Made by a program: the position numbers and the translations under genes
Part shown: positions 21,797-35,961 of the stretch, piece by piece
How the letters are laid out: every line of letters starts with the position of its first letter
How positions within the stretch are numbered: the first letter of the stretch is position 1
Notes under the pieces: model-generated
Database searches by the model: none
Told to the model about the DNA's origin: nothing
The model's input: only the letters and a program-made list of their open reading frames with translations
DNA from: Xanthomonas sp. DAR 80977
GTDB taxonomy: Bacteria > Pseudomonadota > Gammaproteobacteria > Xanthomonadales > Xanthomonadaceae
Length of the DNA: 64,000 nucleotides
Assembly (NCBI RefSeq): GCF_041240605.1
Contig: NZ_CP162487.1
Span: 3,479,001 to 3,543,000 of the forward strand
Reading direction: 5' to 3'

Positions 21797-24041
21797 GCAG
21801 CCACCACCGTTACCCGGCCGGCACCGATCGGCGCCGTCGCACCATGGCCGGATTCGATCCAGGCCACCCCTGCCGCGACCCGCGGATCCAGCACCACCGG
21901 CAGCGTCGCGTTGCCGACGGCGTTGCCGACCTTGACCACCTGCCCGGCGGCCACGCCCAGTTGCGCGGCATGCTCGGGATGCAGGCGGATCGCCGGCGCG
22001 TCGTTGAGCGGATGCGACTGCAGCGCGGTCGCGCGGCGCACCACCGCATCGGTGCGGTAGATCGCCGGCGTCGCCGCCACTTCGATGCCCTCGCCGGCCG
22101 CGGCGGCCTGCGCCGAACCGCGCAGGCTCACGCTGCGCGGCTGCACGCCGGCGCGCAGGCCGGCCAGGTCGGTGAAGTCGAAGCCGGCCAGCTGCAATTC
22201 GCCGCCGAGCGCACGCAGCACGCGCCAGCCTTCGCGCGCCTGGTCCGGCAGCTTGCCGGCGGCACGCGCGAGCTGCTCGACGCCGTCCAGGTTGGTCAAC
22301 GTCGCGTCGATCTCCGGCAGCGCGCCGATCGGCAGGATCACATCGGCGACGTCGCGGGTGGAGGCGCAGGCGAAGTGGCTGAACGCCACCACCTTGGCCG
22401 CACCCAGCGCGGCGCGCGCGGCGCCGGCGTCGGCGAAGTCCAGGCCCGGCTCGATGCCGTACAGCAGGTAGGCGCTGCGCGGCTCGGCGAACATGCCGGC
22501 CACGTCGCGCGCGCTCGGCAGCACGCCCAGCCGGGTCAGGCCGAGCGCATTGGCGCCCTGCGGCACGCGGCACAGCGCCGCGCCGGTGGCGGCGGCGAAG
22601 TCGCGCGCGGCGGCGCGCAGCGCGGCGGCCTGCGGATGGTTCTCGACCAGCGCGCCGACGATCAGCACCGCACGCCCGGCCGCGCCCTGCACCGCTTCGC
22701 GCAGCGCCGCATCGGCGAGCGCGGCGGCGAAACCGGACGGGGCCACGATCTGCTTGCCCGCCTGGTCGAAGGCGAAATCGAAATCGACCGGATTGATCGA
22801 GTACACGCGCGCCTGGCGCTGCATCCGCGCCTTGCGGATGCGGGCGTGCAGCAGCGGCAGCTCATGCCGCAGGTTGCTGCCCAGCACCACGATCACGTCG
22901 GCCTGCTCGATCTGCGCCAGCGGCACCGCGAACGGCTCGGCCACGGCGGCGTCGGAGAAATCGCGGTTGCCGATGCGGTGGTCCAGGTTGCCGCTGCCCA
23001 GGCCGTCGGCCAGGCGCGCCAGCAAGGCGCCTTCCTCGTTGGAGGTGGCCGGGTGCGCGAGCACGCCCAGCGCATCGCCGCGGTTGTCGCCCAGGATCTG
23101 CGCGGCGGCGGCCAGGCCGTCGGCCCAGGACACTTCCTGCCACTGGCCGTCGATCTTGCGCAGCGGCCGCGTGGCGCGGTCGGCGGCGTACAGGCCCTGG
23201 TGCGAATAGCGGTCGCGGTCGGACAGCCAGCACTCGTTGACCGCCTCGTTGTCGCGCGGCACGGTGCGCAGCACTTCGCCGCGGCGCACGTGCAGGAACA
23301 GGTTGGAGCCCATCGCATCGTGGTAGCCGAGCGATTCGCGCGCGGTCAGCTCCCACGGACGCGCGCGGAACTGGAACACCTTGTTGGTCAGCGCGCCGAC
23401 CGGGCACACGTCGATGACGTTGCCCGACAGCTCGGTGGTCAGCGGCTTGCCGTCGTAGGTGCCGATCTGCAGGTTCTCGCCGCGGTACATGCCGCCCAGC
23501 TCGTAGGTGCCGGCGATGTCCGCGGTGAAGCGCACGCAGCGCGTGCACTGGATGCAGCGGGTCATCTCGGTGGCCACCAGCGGACCGATGTCCTCGTCCG
23601 CCACCACGCGCTTGCGCTCGTTGAAGCGGCTGACCGAACGGCCGTAGCCCAGCGAGACGTCCTGCAGTTCGCACTCGCCGCCCTGGTCGCAGATCGGGCA
23701 GTCCAGCGGGTGGTTGATCAGCAGGAACTCCATCACGCTGCGCTGGTACTTCAGCGCCTTCTCGCTGCGCGTGGTGACCTTCATGCCGTCCATCACCGGC
23801 GTCGCGCAGGCGGGCGACGGCTTCGGCGACTTCTCCACGTCGACCAGGCACATGCGGCAGTTGGCCGCGATCGGCAGCTTCTCGTGGTAGCAGAAGCGCG
23901 GGATCGGGATCCCGGCCTTGTCGGCGGCCTGGATGATCATCGAGCCCTTCGGCACGACCAGGGACTGGCCGTCGATCTCGACGGTCACGTGTCCCTCCGG
24001 CACCACGGCCGGGGTCACGCCAGGATTGTTGGGTTGCGCGC

Positions 24042-24045
<4 letters not shown>
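21793..24045 (-). CDS. nuoG: NADH-quinone oxidoreductase subunit G
   Basis: Large iron-sulfur subunit of the peripheral arm, 750 aa. The N-terminal ferredoxin domain holds 2Fe-2S cysteines ([20 protein letters not shown]) and the His-Cys3 4Fe-4S motif ([18 protein letters not shown]). A second 4Fe-4S site is [10 protein letters not shown], followed by CPVGAL. The C-terminal molybdopterin-oxidoreductase-like region (residues about 220-690) lacks a cofactor role in this family. It overlaps nuoF and nuoH by 4 nt each. Confidence 0.96.
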
Positions 24046-25385
<1,340 letters not shown>

Positions 25386-25390
25386 TGCCG

Positions 25391-25918
25391 TTACTCCAAC
25401 CCGTCCAGCAGCGCGTCGACCTTGTCCTTGGTCAGGTGCTCGTGATAGTGGCCGTTGATCACCATCATCGGCGCGCCGGCGCAGCCGGCCAGGCATTCCT
25501 CTTCGCGCTTGAGGTAGACGCGGCCGTCGGCGGTGGACTGGCCCAGCTTGCAGCCGAGCTTCTTCTCCGCATGCGCGACCAGGTCCTCGGCGCCGTTGAG
25601 CCAGCAGCTGATGTTGGTGCAGAAGGCGACGTTGTTGCGGCCGACCTTCTCGGTCTCGAACATCGAGTAGAAGCTGGCGACCTCGTAGGCCCACACCGGC
25701 GGCAGCTCCAGGTACTTGGCCACGCCGGCGATCAACTCGTCGGTCAGCCAGCCCTGGTTCTGCTCCTGCGCGGCGTGCAGGCCCTGCAGCACCGCCGAAC
25801 GCTTGCGGTCCGGCGGGAACTTGGCCAGCCAGTGATCGATGTGCGCGCGCGTCTTCTCGCTCAGCACCACCATCGGATCGACGTCGCGCGCCGCTTCGAA
25901 ATTACCTGTGGCTTTCAT
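25391..25918 (-). CDS. nuoE: NADH-quinone oxidoreductase subunit E
   Basis: Thioredoxin-fold subunit with the N1a 2Fe-2S cluster, 175 aa. The four cysteines lie in [10 protein letters not shown] and [18 protein letters not shown]. The N-terminal helical bundle ([16 protein letters not shown]) is typical. The ATG at 25918 gives [12 protein letters not shown]. Frames that start further upstream run through the heptamer repeat and are rejected. It is the only nuo gene with a long gap before it (157 nt), which holds a large inverted repeat. Confidence 0.96.
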   Translation of the reverse strand: MKATGNFEAARDVDPMVVLSEKTRAHIDHWLAKFPPDRKRSAVLQGLHAAQEQNQGWLTDELIAGVAKYLELPPVWAYEVASFYSMFETEKVGRNNVAFCTNISCWLNGAEDLVAHAEKKLGCKLGQSTADGRVYLKREEECLAGCAGAPMMVINGHYHEHLTKDKVDALLDGLE

Positions 25919-25930
25919 GCGTGAAACTCC

Positions 25931-26071
25931 GGGACTCGGGACTCGGGACTCGGGACTCGCAAGAGCCCGCGTCCGCCGATGCCCGGACCATGGAAAAGAA
26001 CAACCGTGTTTACCGAAAAGGAAGCTGCGAACCCGCTGTTGGCGAGTCCCGAGTCCCGAGTCCCGAGTCCC
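25931..26071. repeat. Inverted repeat of two four-heptamer arrays between nuoD and nuoE
   Basis: Four exact GGGACTC units (25931-25958) and four exact GAGTCCC units (26044-26071) face each other across 85 nt. The 28-bp arms are perfect reverse complements and can be extended by two pairs on each side. They fill nearly all of the 157-nt spacer after the nuoD stop. The spacer core (25959-26043) shows no gene. In RNA this would fold into one very long hairpin inside the nuo transcript. Confidence 0.95.
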
Positions 26072-26075
26072 GGCT

Positions 26076-27383
26076 TCATCGATCCACCTCACCAAACACC
26101 AGATCATAGGTACCAATCATCGCCACCACGTCGGCCAGCATGTGCCCGCGCACGATCGCGTCCATCGAGGACAGATGGGCGAAGCCGGGCGCGCGCAGGT
26201 GCACGCGGAACGGCTTGTTGGCGCCGTCGGAGGCCAGGTAGCAGCCGAACTCGCCCTTCGGCGCCTCGACCGCGCAGTAGGTCTCGCCGGCCGGCACGCA
26301 ATAGCCTTCGCTGAACAGCTTGAAGTGATGGATCAACGCTTCCATGTCGTCCTTCATCTCCGCGCGCTTGGGCGGGGCGACCTTGAAGTTCTCGACCATC
26401 ACCGGGCCGGGGTTGGCCTTCAGCCACTTCACGCACTGCTGGATGATGCGGTTGGATTCGCGCATCTCGGCCACGCGCACCAGGTAGCGGTCGTAGCAGT
26501 CGCCGTTGGTGCCGACCGGGATGTCGAAATCGACCGCGTCGTACTTGGCGTAGGGCTGCTTCTTGCGCAGGTCCCACTCGATGCCCGAGCCGCGCAGCAT
26601 CACCCCGGTCATGCTCCAGCCATAGGCCTGTTCCGGCGTGACCACGCCGATGCCGACGGTGCGCTGCTTCCAGATGCGGTTGTCGGTGAGCAGGGTCTCG
26701 TACTCGTCGACCCGGCCCGGGAAGGTGGTGGTGAAGTCTTCCAGGAAGTCGAGCAGCGAGCCCTCGCGCGCGGCGTTGAGCCGCTTCAGCGCATTGCCCT
26801 TGTGCCAGCGCGATTCCTTGTACTTGGGCATGCGGTCCGGCAGGTCGCGGTAGACGCCGCCGGGCCGGTAGTAGGTCGCGTGCATGCGCGCGCCGGAGAC
26901 CGCCTCGTAGCAGTCCATCAGCTCCTCGCGCTCGCGGAACGCATACAGCATCACCGCCATCGCGCCCAGGTCCAGGCCGTTGGAGCCGACCCACATCAGG
27001 TGGTTGAGGATGCGGGTGATCTCGTCGAACATGGTGCGGATGTACTGCGCGCGCTCCGGCGCCTCGATCCCCATCAGGGTCTCGATCGCGCGCACGTAGG
27101 CGTGCTCGTTGCACATCATCGACACGTAGTCGAGGCGGTCCATGTAGCCGATCGACTGGTTGAACGGCTTGGATTCGGCCAGCTTCTCGGTCCCGCGGTG
27201 CAGCAGGCCGATGTGCGGATCGGCGCGGACCACGGTCTCGCCGTCCATTTCCAGGATCAGGCGCAGCACGCCATGCGCGGCCGGATGCTGCGGGCCGAAG
27301 TTCATGGTGTAGTTGCGGATCTCCTGCCTGGCTTCGGCGGGGTTGCTGGCGAACGCGTCGTGCGCCTGGTGGTACTCGCTCAC
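26076..27383 (-). CDS. nuoD: NADH-quinone oxidoreductase subunit D
   Basis: 49-kDa-type subunit that shapes the quinone site with NuoB and NuoH, 435 aa. The quinone-binding N-terminus ([19 protein letters not shown]), [12 protein letters not shown], the [17 protein letters not shown] block and the C-terminal [11 protein letters not shown] are conserved. The start is GTG at 27383, in a GTGA overlap with the nuoC stop, which gives (M)[14 protein letters not shown]. An ATG at NYTMNFG would remove conserved residues. Confidence 0.96.
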   Translation of the reverse strand: MSEYHQAHDAFASNPAEARQEIRNYTMNFGPQHPAAHGVLRLILEMDGETVVRADPHIGLLHRGTEKLAESKPFNQSIGYMDRLDYVSMMCNEHAYVRAIETLMGIEAPERAQYIRTMFDEITRILNHLMWVGSNGLDLGAMAVMLYAFREREELMDCYEAVSGARMHATYYRPGGVYRDLPDRMPKYKESRWHKGNALKRLNAAREGSLLDFLEDFTTTFPGRVDEYETLLTDNRIWKQRTVGIGVVTPEQAYGWSMTGVMLRGSGIEWDLRKKQPYAKYDAVDFDIPVGTNGDCYDRYLVRVAEMRESNRIIQQCVKWLKANPGPVMVENFKVAPPKRAEMKDDMEALIHHFKLFSEGYCVPAGETYCAVEAPKGEFGCYLASDGANKPFRVHLRAPGFAHLSSMDAIVRGHMLADVVAMIGTYDLVFGEVDR

Positions 27384-28129
27384 TTGGCGGGCTCCTTCTG
27401 TGCTTCGCCCGCGGCGGTCTGGTAGCGCGCGTCGTCGCGGATCACGCGCGGCACGCCGACGCGCGGCTCGACCGAGGTCACCGGCTCGTACACCACGCGC
27501 TGCCGCTCTTCGTCGTAGCGCACTTCGACGTTGCCGATCAGCGGGAAGTCCTTGCGGAACGGATGGCCGACGAAGCCGTAGTCGGTGAGGATGCGGCGCA
27601 GGTCCGGATGGCCGGCGAAGACCACGCCGAACAGGTCGAACGCCTCGCGCTCGAACCAGTTCGCGCCCGGCCAGATGTCGGTGACCGAGGCCACCACCGG
27701 CAGGTCTTCGTTGGGCGCGTAGCAGCGCACGCGCAGGCGCTGGTTGTGGCGGTAGGAAATCAGTTGCGCGAGCACCGCGTAGCGCTGCAGCGGCACCGGC
27801 AACGGCTGGATCTCGCCGGCGGCCTCGCCGCTGGGGAACTCGCCCCAGGCGAAGCGGCCCATGCCCTTGCCTTCGACGCCACGGCTGAAGCCCTGCGACG
27901 ACACGTCGGCGGTATCCCACTCGTCGCTGCCGTAGCCCAGGTAGTCCACGCCGCACAGGTCGGACAATTGCTCGAAACCGAACTCGTCGCGCAGCGCCAG
28001 GCAGGTGGCGTGCCAGGCGTCGGCCGGCACTTCCAGGGTGACTTCGCCACGCGGGAGGACCACGAACAGCCGGCTGCCCGGAAAACGGGCGCCGAGTCGG
28101 TCGCTAAAGGAAGATGCTTGCTCTGCCAT
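27380..28129 (-). CDS. nuoC: NADH-quinone oxidoreductase subunit C
   Basis: 30-kDa-type peripheral arm subunit, 249 aa. The conserved core holds [31 protein letters not shown] and [12 protein letters not shown]. The C-terminal extension ([18 protein letters not shown]) is typical of xanthomonads. It is separate from nuoD, unlike the fused E. coli protein, and overlaps nuoD by 4 nt. It lies 34 nt after nuoB. Confidence 0.97.
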   Translation of the reverse strand: MAEQASSFSDRLGARFPGSRLFVVLPRGEVTLEVPADAWHATCLALRDEFGFEQLSDLCGVDYLGYGSDEWDTADVSSQGFSRGVEGKGMGRFAWGEFPSGEAAGEIQPLPVPLQRYAVLAQLISYRHNQRLRVRCYAPNEDLPVVASVTDIWPGANWFEREAFDLFGVVFAGHPDLRRILTDYGFVGHPFRKDFPLIGNVEVRYDEERQRVVYEPVTSVEPRVGVPRVIRDDARYQTAAGEAQKEPAK

Positions 28130-28163
28130 GGGGGCTTGGCGTGCTCTTAAGAAGTAAGAGGAA

Positions 28164-28718
28164 TCAGCGCGCGATGGTCTGGGTTCGCCAGATCTTCTTC
28201 TGCAGCTGCAAGATGCCGTAGACCAGCGCTTCGGCGGTCGGCGGGCAGCCCGGGACGTAGATGTCCACCGGCACGATGCGGTCGCAACCGCGCACCACCG
28301 AATACGAATAATGGTAGTAGCCGCCGCCGTTGGCGCAGCTGCCCATCGAGATCACCCACTTCGGGTCCGGCATCTGGTCGTAGACCTTGCGCAGCGCCGG
28401 GGCCATCTTGTTGACCAGGGTGCCGGCGACGATCATCACGTCGGACTGGCGCGGCGACGGGCGGAACACCACGCCGTAGCGGTCCAGGTCCAGGCGCGCG
28501 GCGCCGGCGTGCATCATCTCCACCGCGCAGCAGGCCAGGCCGAAGGTCATCGGCCACATCGAGCCGGTGCGCGCCCAGTTCAGCAGCGCATCGACGCTGG
28601 TGGTCACGTAGCCCTTCTCGAGCAACGGGTTCTCGCCTTCGGGACGCAGGATGTCGTCCACCCGCCCTTCCGGGATCGGGTTGGTCATCAGGCGATCCAG
28701 GGTCTGAATCACTCCCAT
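28164..28718 (-). CDS. nuoB: NADH-quinone oxidoreductase subunit B
   Basis: Carries the terminal iron-sulfur cluster N2 that reduces quinone, 184 aa. The four cysteines are in [32 protein letters not shown] and [14 protein letters not shown]. The start ATG at 28718 ([14 protein letters not shown]) overlaps the nuoA end by 10 nt. A longer same-phase frame upstream runs through nuoA and is rejected. Confidence 0.97.
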   Translation of the reverse strand: MGVIQTLDRLMTNPIPEGRVDDILRPEGENPLLEKGYVTTSVDALLNWARTGSMWPMTFGLACCAVEMMHAGAARLDLDRYGVVFRPSPRQSDVMIVAGTLVNKMAPALRKVYDQMPDPKWVISMGSCANGGGYYHYSYSVVRGCDRIVPVDIYVPGCPPTAEALVYGILQLQKKIWRTQTIAR

Positions 28719-29065
28719 TCCAGCGCTCCCTTCTTCCACACGTAGATAAAACCGAGGAACAGCATGCCGACGAACAGGCCCATGGTGACCAGGGAGCGAG
28801 CGCCCAGGTCCATGAACACCTGCGTCCACGGCACGATGAAGATGATTTCCAGATCGAAGACGATGAACTGGATCGCGATCAGGTAGTAGCGCACGTCGAA
28901 CTTCATGCGCGCGTCCTCGAAGGCCTCGAAGCCGCACTCGTAGGGCGAGAGCTTCTTCAGGTCGGGACGCCGGGGACCGAGGAACCGTCCCACCAGCATC
29001 AGCGCGACGCCGATTCCGGTGGCCACGATCAGAAACAGTAGGGTCGGCAAATATTCGGCCAGCAC
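28709..29065 (-). CDS. nuoA: NADH-quinone oxidoreductase subunit A
   Basis: Three-helix membrane subunit near the quinone site, 118 aa. The conserved loop motif [30 protein letters not shown] and [11 protein letters not shown] identify it. The start is GTG at 29065, which gives (M)[16 protein letters not shown]; the extension to an ATG further upstream would add about 34 residues not seen in the family. First gene of the nuo operon, 107 nt after tRNA-Leu. Confidence 0.95.
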   Translation of the reverse strand: MLAEYLPTLLFLIVATGIGVALMLVGRFLGPRRPDLKKLSPYECGFEAFEDARMKFDVRYYLIAIQFIVFDLEIIFIVPWTQVFMDLGARSLVTMGLFVGMLFLGFIYVWKKGALEWE

Positions 29066-29171
29066 TCGCAATTCTCTCTTGCCTGTGCCCGCGCGCGTGC
29101 CGCGCAGGCATGGGATAGACGATTTTCCAGCAGGGACATGACGTTCCTGCGCAGAAACCGTAGCCAAACAA

Positions 29172-29256
29172 TGGTGCCCAAGAGGGGACTCGAACCCCTA
29201 CGACCTAAGTCGCTACCACCTCAAGGTAGTGCGTCTACCAATTCCGCCACCTGGGC
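29172..29256 (-). tRNA. tRNA-Leu (GAG)
   Basis: An 85-nt class II tRNA on the minus strand with CCA encoded. The acceptor stem GCCCAGG pairs with CTTGGGC apart from one G-U. The anticodon arm CTACC-TTGAGGT-GGTAG gives GAG, reading CUC and CUU leucine codons. A variable arm of the usual leucine size is present and the T arm GGTTCGAGTCC is intact. It lies between secG and nuoA. Confidence 0.95.
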
Positions 29257-29304
29257 TTGCGTATCGCGCGCGGCATCCCGCCGCGCAACATATTGTAACC
29301 GTCT

Positions 29305-29742
29305 TCAGTCTTTCTGCGATGGGGCAGGCGACTTTTGTTGTGCATTTTCCGGCGCCTGCTGCGCGGGCGTCGCGGCGGCAGGCACGGCAGCGGCCGGGGC
29401 GGCCGACGACGGCGCCTGCGGGATCTGCAGCTCACCGGCCGGGGCGGCCGGCGCCGGGTTGGCGGCCTGCGACATCACGCCGAGATTGGCTTCCGCCGCC
29501 GGGCGCGCGCTATGGCCGGCATACCAGGCCATGAACAGGCTGATGCCGAAGAACACCACCGCCAGCCACTTGGTCGACTTGGACAGGAAGTTGGACGCGC
29601 CGCGCGATCCGAACACGGTGCCGGACGCGCCCGCGCCGAAGCCCGAACCCGCCGCCGCGCCGGAACCGCGCTGCATCAGGATCAGCGCGATCATCGCGAT
29701 CGCCACCAGCACGTAGACCACATTGAGGATGACCATCAGCAT
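29305..29742 (-). CDS. secG: Protein translocase subunit SecG
   Basis: Small membrane subunit of the SecYEG translocon, 145 aa. Two hydrophobic helices (residues about 3-22 and 56-76) flank the conserved loop LMQRGSGAAAGSGFGAGASGTVFGSRG. The tail after residue 85 is Ala/Pro/Gln-rich and disordered, longer than in E. coli SecG but common in xanthomonads. The ATG at 29742 gives MLMVILNVVY. It follows tpiA by 64 nt, in the conserved tpiA-secG-tRNA-Leu order. Confidence 0.95.
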   Translation of the reverse strand: MLMVILNVVYVLVAIAMIALILMQRGSGAAAGSGFGAGASGTVFGSRGASNFLSKSTKWLAVVFFGISLFMAWYAGHSARPAAEANLGVMSQAANPAPAAPAGELQIPQAPSSAAPAAAVPAAATPAQQAPENAQQKSPAPSQKD

Positions 29743-29806
29743 TTCGAAATCCGTCCGGACAGTACGACTTGAGGTGCGAGCGGCCGCCAGCGCGGCGACC
29801 GTTCGG

Positions 29807-30562
29807 TTAACGGGCGGCCGCCGCTCGCGCGATGGCCAGGAATTCCTCGGCGACCAGCGAAGCGCCGCCGACCAGCCCGCCATCCACATCCGGCTGCGCG
29901 AACAGCTCGGCGGCGTTGTCGGGCTTGACGCTGCCCCCATACAGGAGCGGCAGCGAATCAGCGATTCTAGCATCGTGGGCCGCCACTTCGCCACGGATGA
30001 AGGCGTGCACCGCCTGCGCCTGGGCCGGGCTGGCGGTACGCCCGGTGCCGATCGCCCAGACCGGCTCGTAGGCGACCACGGCCTTGGCGAAGCCCGGCGC
30101 GCCGGCCAGCGCCAGCACCGGCGCCAGCTGCGCGGCGATGACCGATTCAGTCTGGCCGGCCTCGCGCTGCTCCAGGGTCTCGCCCACGCACAGGATCGGA
30201 ACCAGCCCGGCATGCAGCGCCGCGGCGAACTTGCGCGCGACCAGCTCGCTGCTCTCGTGGTGGTACTGGCGCCGCTCCGAATGCCCGACCAGGCCGTAGT
30301 GGGCGCCGACATCGACCAGCATCGCCGCCGACACCTCGCCGGTGTAGGCGCCCTTCTCGTTGCTGCTCACGTCCTGCGCGCCGAAACGCAGCGCCGGGCA
30401 GTCGAAGTCCTCGATCAGGTCGCCCAGGTACGGCAGCGGCGGCAGGATCACCACCTCCACGCCCTGCGCCGGCAGGCCGGCGGCCACGTCGCGCATCAAG
30501 GCGCTGGCGAAATCGCGGTTGCCATGCAGCTTCCAGTTTCCGGCTACGATCTTGCGTCGCAT
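29807..30562 (-). CDS. tpiA: Triose-phosphate isomerase
   Basis: Interconverts dihydroxyacetone phosphate and glyceraldehyde 3-phosphate in glycolysis, 251 aa TIM barrel. The active residues are visible: K11 in GNWKLHG, the catalytic His in GHSERR, the catalytic Glu in AYEPVWAIGTG, and the phosphate-binding LLYGGSVKPDN. The ATG at 30562 gives MRRKIVAGNWK. It is transcribed ahead of secG and diverges from the SDR gene. Confidence 0.97.
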   Translation of the reverse strand: MRRKIVAGNWKLHGNRDFASALMRDVAAGLPAQGVEVVILPPLPYLGDLIEDFDCPALRFGAQDVSSNEKGAYTGEVSAAMLVDVGAHYGLVGHSERRQYHHESSELVARKFAAALHAGLVPILCVGETLEQREAGQTESVIAAQLAPVLALAGAPGFAKAVVAYEPVWAIGTGRTASPAQAQAVHAFIRGEVAAHDARIADSLPLLYGGSVKPDNAAELFAQPDVDGGLVGGASLVAEEFLAIARAAAAR

Positions 30563-30676
30563 CGGCGCGTTCTCCGGCGAAAAGTGCCGAAAGGATAGCC
30601 CATGCACGGTGAGCGCCGGCACCGCCGCCGGGTCCGCCGCCCTCCCCCGCCGTGACCGATCGCCTGCGAGACCGCC

Positions 30677-31477
30677 ATGCCCCACCCCTCCGGCCATGCC
30701 CTGATCACCGGCGCCTCCAGCGGCATCGGCCGCGAGATCGCCCGCGAATACGCGCGCCGCGGCGTGCCGCTGATCCTCAGCGCGCGGCGCGAGGCGCTGC
30801 TGCAGGCGCTGGCCGAGGAACTGCGCGCGCAGGTGCCGGTGCAGATCGTGGTCGCCGACCTGGCCGACCCGGCGGCGCCGGCCGCGCTGGTAGCCGAACT
30901 GGAACGGCGCGGCCTGGCGGTGCGGATCCTGGTCAACAACGCCGGCTACGGCGTGCCCGGGCGCTTTCCCGACAGCGACTGGGCCACGCATGCCGCGTTC
31001 CTGCAGGTGATGGTCGGCGCGGTCTGCGAACTGACCTGGCGCCTGCTGCCGGCGCTGCGCGCCAGCGGCCACGGCCGCATCCTCAACGTGGCCTCGTTCG
31101 CCGCGCTGGTGCCCGGCGCCGACGGGCAGACCCTGTACGCGGCGGCGAAGAGCTTCATGCTGCGCTTCAGCGAATCGCTGGCGCTGGAGAACGCCGACCG
31201 CGGGGTGAAGGTCTGCGCGCTGTGCCCGGGCTTCACCTGGTCCGAATTCCACGACGTGACCGGCACCCGCGAACAGATGGACAAGCTGCCGCGCTGGGCC
31301 TGGCTGCAGGCCGATGCGGTCGCCCGCGCCGGCATCGACGGCGCCGAGCACGGCCGCGTGCGGGTGGTGCCCGGCGCGTTCTACCGCGCGCTGCTGGGCC
31401 TGGTCGCGCTGCTGCCGAACGCGCTGCTGTTGCGGCTGATGCGGCGCGGCTCGCAGCGGATCCGGCCGCTGGACTGA
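30677..31477 (+). CDS. Short-chain dehydrogenase/reductase (SDR), substrate unknown
   Basis: NAD(P)-dependent oxidoreductase of the classical SDR family, 266 aa. The Rossmann motif TGASSGIG is at residues 11-18, NNAG at 87-90, the catalytic Ser at S140 (NVAS) and the Tyr/Lys pair Y154/K158 (YAAAK). The basic residues after strand 2 (SARREA) favour NADP. The C-terminal 30 residues are hydrophobic (RALLGLVALLPNALLLRLM), suggesting membrane contact as in DltE/YqjQ-like SDRs. It is a single gene, divergent from tpiA and convergent with the haemoglobin operon. The substrate cannot be predicted. Confidence 0.9.
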   Translation: MPHPSGHALITGASSGIGREIAREYARRGVPLILSARREALLQALAEELRAQVPVQIVVADLADPAAPAALVAELERRGLAVRILVNNAGYGVPGRFPDSDWATHAAFLQVMVGAVCELTWRLLPALRASGHGRILNVASFAALVPGADGQTLYAAAKSFMLRFSESLALENADRGVKVCALCPGFTWSEFHDVTGTREQMDKLPRWAWLQADAVARAGIDGAEHGRVRVVPGAFYRALLGLVALLPNALLLRLMRRGSQRIRPLD

Positions 31478-31551
31478 GCGCGCGGCCAGCACGTTTTCAC
31501 CGCTCGCGCGCCGCTGGCGCGTGCGGCCAGCCGCAGCGCCCTGCGCCCGGG

Positions 31552-32001
31552 CTACTGGTTGACGATCTCGCCCTGCAGCGGCGCTAGCCGTGCCAGCAGC
31601 CGGTTCTGGGTGCGGCGCGGGATGCCGCGCCGGTCCATCGCCCAGATCAGATCCTCCACCAGCGCATTGAAGTCGGCTTCGTGGATCGGCAGATGCTGGT
31701 GCGCCTGCTTCATCGGCTTGGCCGTATCCGCGCAGGGACCGTCGCTGAGGTGGCAGAACTTCTGCACCAGGCGCTGGTCCAGCATCACGATGTTGACCCG
31801 GGCGAAGTGCTGCACGATGCGCGGGTCGTCGGCGATGCGCGACAGCAGCGTCTCGATCAAGGCCTCGATGCCGGGCTGCCCGCCCAACTCGGCATACAGC
31901 GTGCGCTGCGCCGGCGGCGCGCTGGCGCAACCGCCGAGCGCCCCCGCCACGACGGTCGCCGCCAGCAGGATCGAGAGCGCCATGCGCATCGGCCAAGTCA
32001 T
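31552..32001 (-). CDS. Group I truncated haemoglobin with lipoprotein signal
   Basis: Predicted envelope haem protein of 149 aa. Residues 1-25 form a lipoprotein signal with lipobox LGGC (C25). The remainder matches group I truncated globins: LYAELGGQPGIEALIE, a haem-face block DPRIVQHFARVNI, and MKQAHQHLPIHEADFNALVEDL, in which H101 is the likely proximal haem ligand. Such globins bind O2 or NO and are usually cytoplasmic; an exported, lipid-anchored form is unusual. ATGs at residues 5 and 7 would also keep the signal. The gene begins 2 nt after the DUF3034 gene ends and is last in its operon. Confidence 0.87.
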   Translation of the reverse strand: MTWPMRMALSILLAATVVAGALGGCASAPPAQRTLYAELGGQPGIEALIETLLSRIADDPRIVQHFARVNIVMLDQRLVQKFCHLSDGPCADTAKPMKQAHQHLPIHEADFNALVEDLIWAMDRRGIPRRTQNRLLARLAPLQGEIVNQ

Positions 32002-32003
32002 GA

Positions 32004-32869
32004 TCAGAACGCCACCTGCAAGGAGAGATAGGGGCCGCGCTGATCGCGCAGCGTCGCCACGTCGCCGAGTTCGGCCCACGCGCCGACCAGGGAGACATGC
32101 TTGTTCGGGAACCATGCCACGAACGCATCGGCCCAGGCCTGCTCGCGGGCGAAGCCGAGGTTGTCCGGCTTCTGCCGGTATTCCAGGCCCAGCGCCCACG
32201 ACGGATCCAGCACCACCGCCACGCTGGCCTCGGCGACCAGCCGGTAGGCGTTGCGGCGATCGCCGCCGAAGCCGAGCAGGCCGGCCTGGTTGGCGCGGGT
32301 CGCGCGCACGGTGCCGTTGACCAGCAACTGGTAGCCGCCGGCCGCGTCCAGCCACAGCTTGGCGGCGCTGAGGTAGGCGTCGGTGCCGTGGTCGTCGCGC
32401 GCGCCGATCGCCAGCGGCAAGGTGCCGTCGCGCAGCCGCTTGTACTGCACGCCGAGCGCGACCTGCGGCGCCCTGCCGTAGACCAGGTCGCCGCCCACGC
32501 GCAGCTTGGCGCCGAACACGTCCTGGCCCAACGCATTCCACGGCAGCGCCAGGCGCTGCTGCAGCGTGCCCAGGTCCAGGCGCTGGCGCGCCAGCGACAG
32601 TTCCAGGCGGTTGCCCACGGTCGCGGCCGCGCCCTGCACGTCCAGGCGGTAGCCGCCGCTGTCCAGGTGGGTGGCGAACAACACCGCGCCGTTCTGGTCG
32701 CGGGTGCCGTAGCCGGACAAGGCCGCCCACGGCACGATGCCGCCGCCACCGCTGCCCTCGACGCTGGACGCACCGCCGGTGGCCAGCAGCCGCCCCTGCC
32801 CGGCCCAGGCCAGCCCCGGCAGCAACAGCGCCGCGGCCAGCGCCGCGCGCGCGCCGCGCGCTCCCCGTG

Positions 32870-32873
<4 letters not shown>
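32004..32873 (-). CDS. DUF3034 family secreted / outer-membrane-like protein
   Basis: Exported protein of 289 aa with a clear signal peptide (residues 1-24, ending LLLPGLAWAG). The mature part has many short alternating strands (GGYRLDVQGAAATVGNRLELSLARQRLD, VALGVQYKRLRD) and ends SLQVAF, a terminal aromatic as in outer-membrane barrels. This fits the DUF3034 family, whose function is not established. The ATG at 32873 overlaps the GGDEF-EAL stop by 4 nt, and the globin gene follows 2 nt after its stop. A beta-barrel or periplasmic role in the haem/copper operon is inference. Confidence 0.8.
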
Positions 32874-35241
<2,368 letters not shown>

Positions 35242-35245
<4 letters not shown>

Positions 35246-35961
35246 CGCGCCGGCGCCGGCGAGGCGCGGCGGAACTTGTCCTGCAGCGCGCGGATGCGCG
35301 GATCCACCGGCGCGGCCGGCGCCGGGCCATGCGTGGCCAGCAGCACCCGCTGCCGCAGCGGTTCGCGCGCCACGGTCAGCGGCTGCGCGTAGCCGGCGCC
35401 GAGCAGACGCGGATGCCAGACGCGCAGTTCGTAGGCGCCGGGCGGCACCTCCAGCCGCACCTGCGCATCGGCACCGGTGACGGCGAAGTACGGCGTGTCC
35501 AGCACCATCACGTAGCCGAGCATCCAATCGTGGATGTTGCAGCCCACGGTCACCAGGCCCGGCTGCTCGAACCGCACCGGCTTGGCGGCGCTGCCCTGGT
35601 ACAGCGGCAACTCGAAGCGCTTGGCCGGGGAAAACGAATAGACCTGGTGGCGGATCTGGTCGCTGTTGGGGAAGCGCACCCAGGTTCCTGCCTGCACCGC
35701 CAGCACCGCGGGCACGAACTGCGAATCGACCTGGTCCATCGTCGCCGCGTTCGCCACCGTCGCCGCGACCTGGCGCGGCGCGGCAGCGGCGGCCGGGTGC
35801 AGGCTGACCACGGCATCGGACAGCGGACCGGCCGCATCGGCCACGACCACGGTGACCGGCGCGGCCGCGACCACGGCCGGCAGCAGCGCAGCCAATGCCA
35901 GCGCCAGCGCGCGCCAACGGCCGCCGGCGCGGCGCCTGGCCAATCCCGTCTGCCTTGTCAT
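35242..35961 (-). CDS. Periplasmic cupredoxin-like protein (methylamine-utilisation type)
   Basis: Exported protein of 239 aa. An N-terminal signal runs to about residue 34 after a twin-Arg-like RRRAGGRWR stretch. Residues about 35-155 look like a cupredoxin: a first histidine at H105 (IRHQVYSF) and the cluster VGCNIHDWMLGYV with C141, H144 and M147. Together these match a type I copper ligand set (His, Cys, His, Met). A carboxypeptidase-regulatory-like strand region (DAQVRLEVPPGAYELRVWHP) follows. It is the first gene of the operon with the GGDEF-EAL, DUF3034 and globin genes. Similar proteins are annotated as methylamine utilisation proteins, without proof of that role. Confidence 0.82.

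Noticed and set aside
25921..26109. Possible 62-codon plus-strand peptide between nuoE and nuoD
   Set aside because: Composed largely of heptamer repeat translation; it runs into the nuoD 3' end and has no ribosome site.
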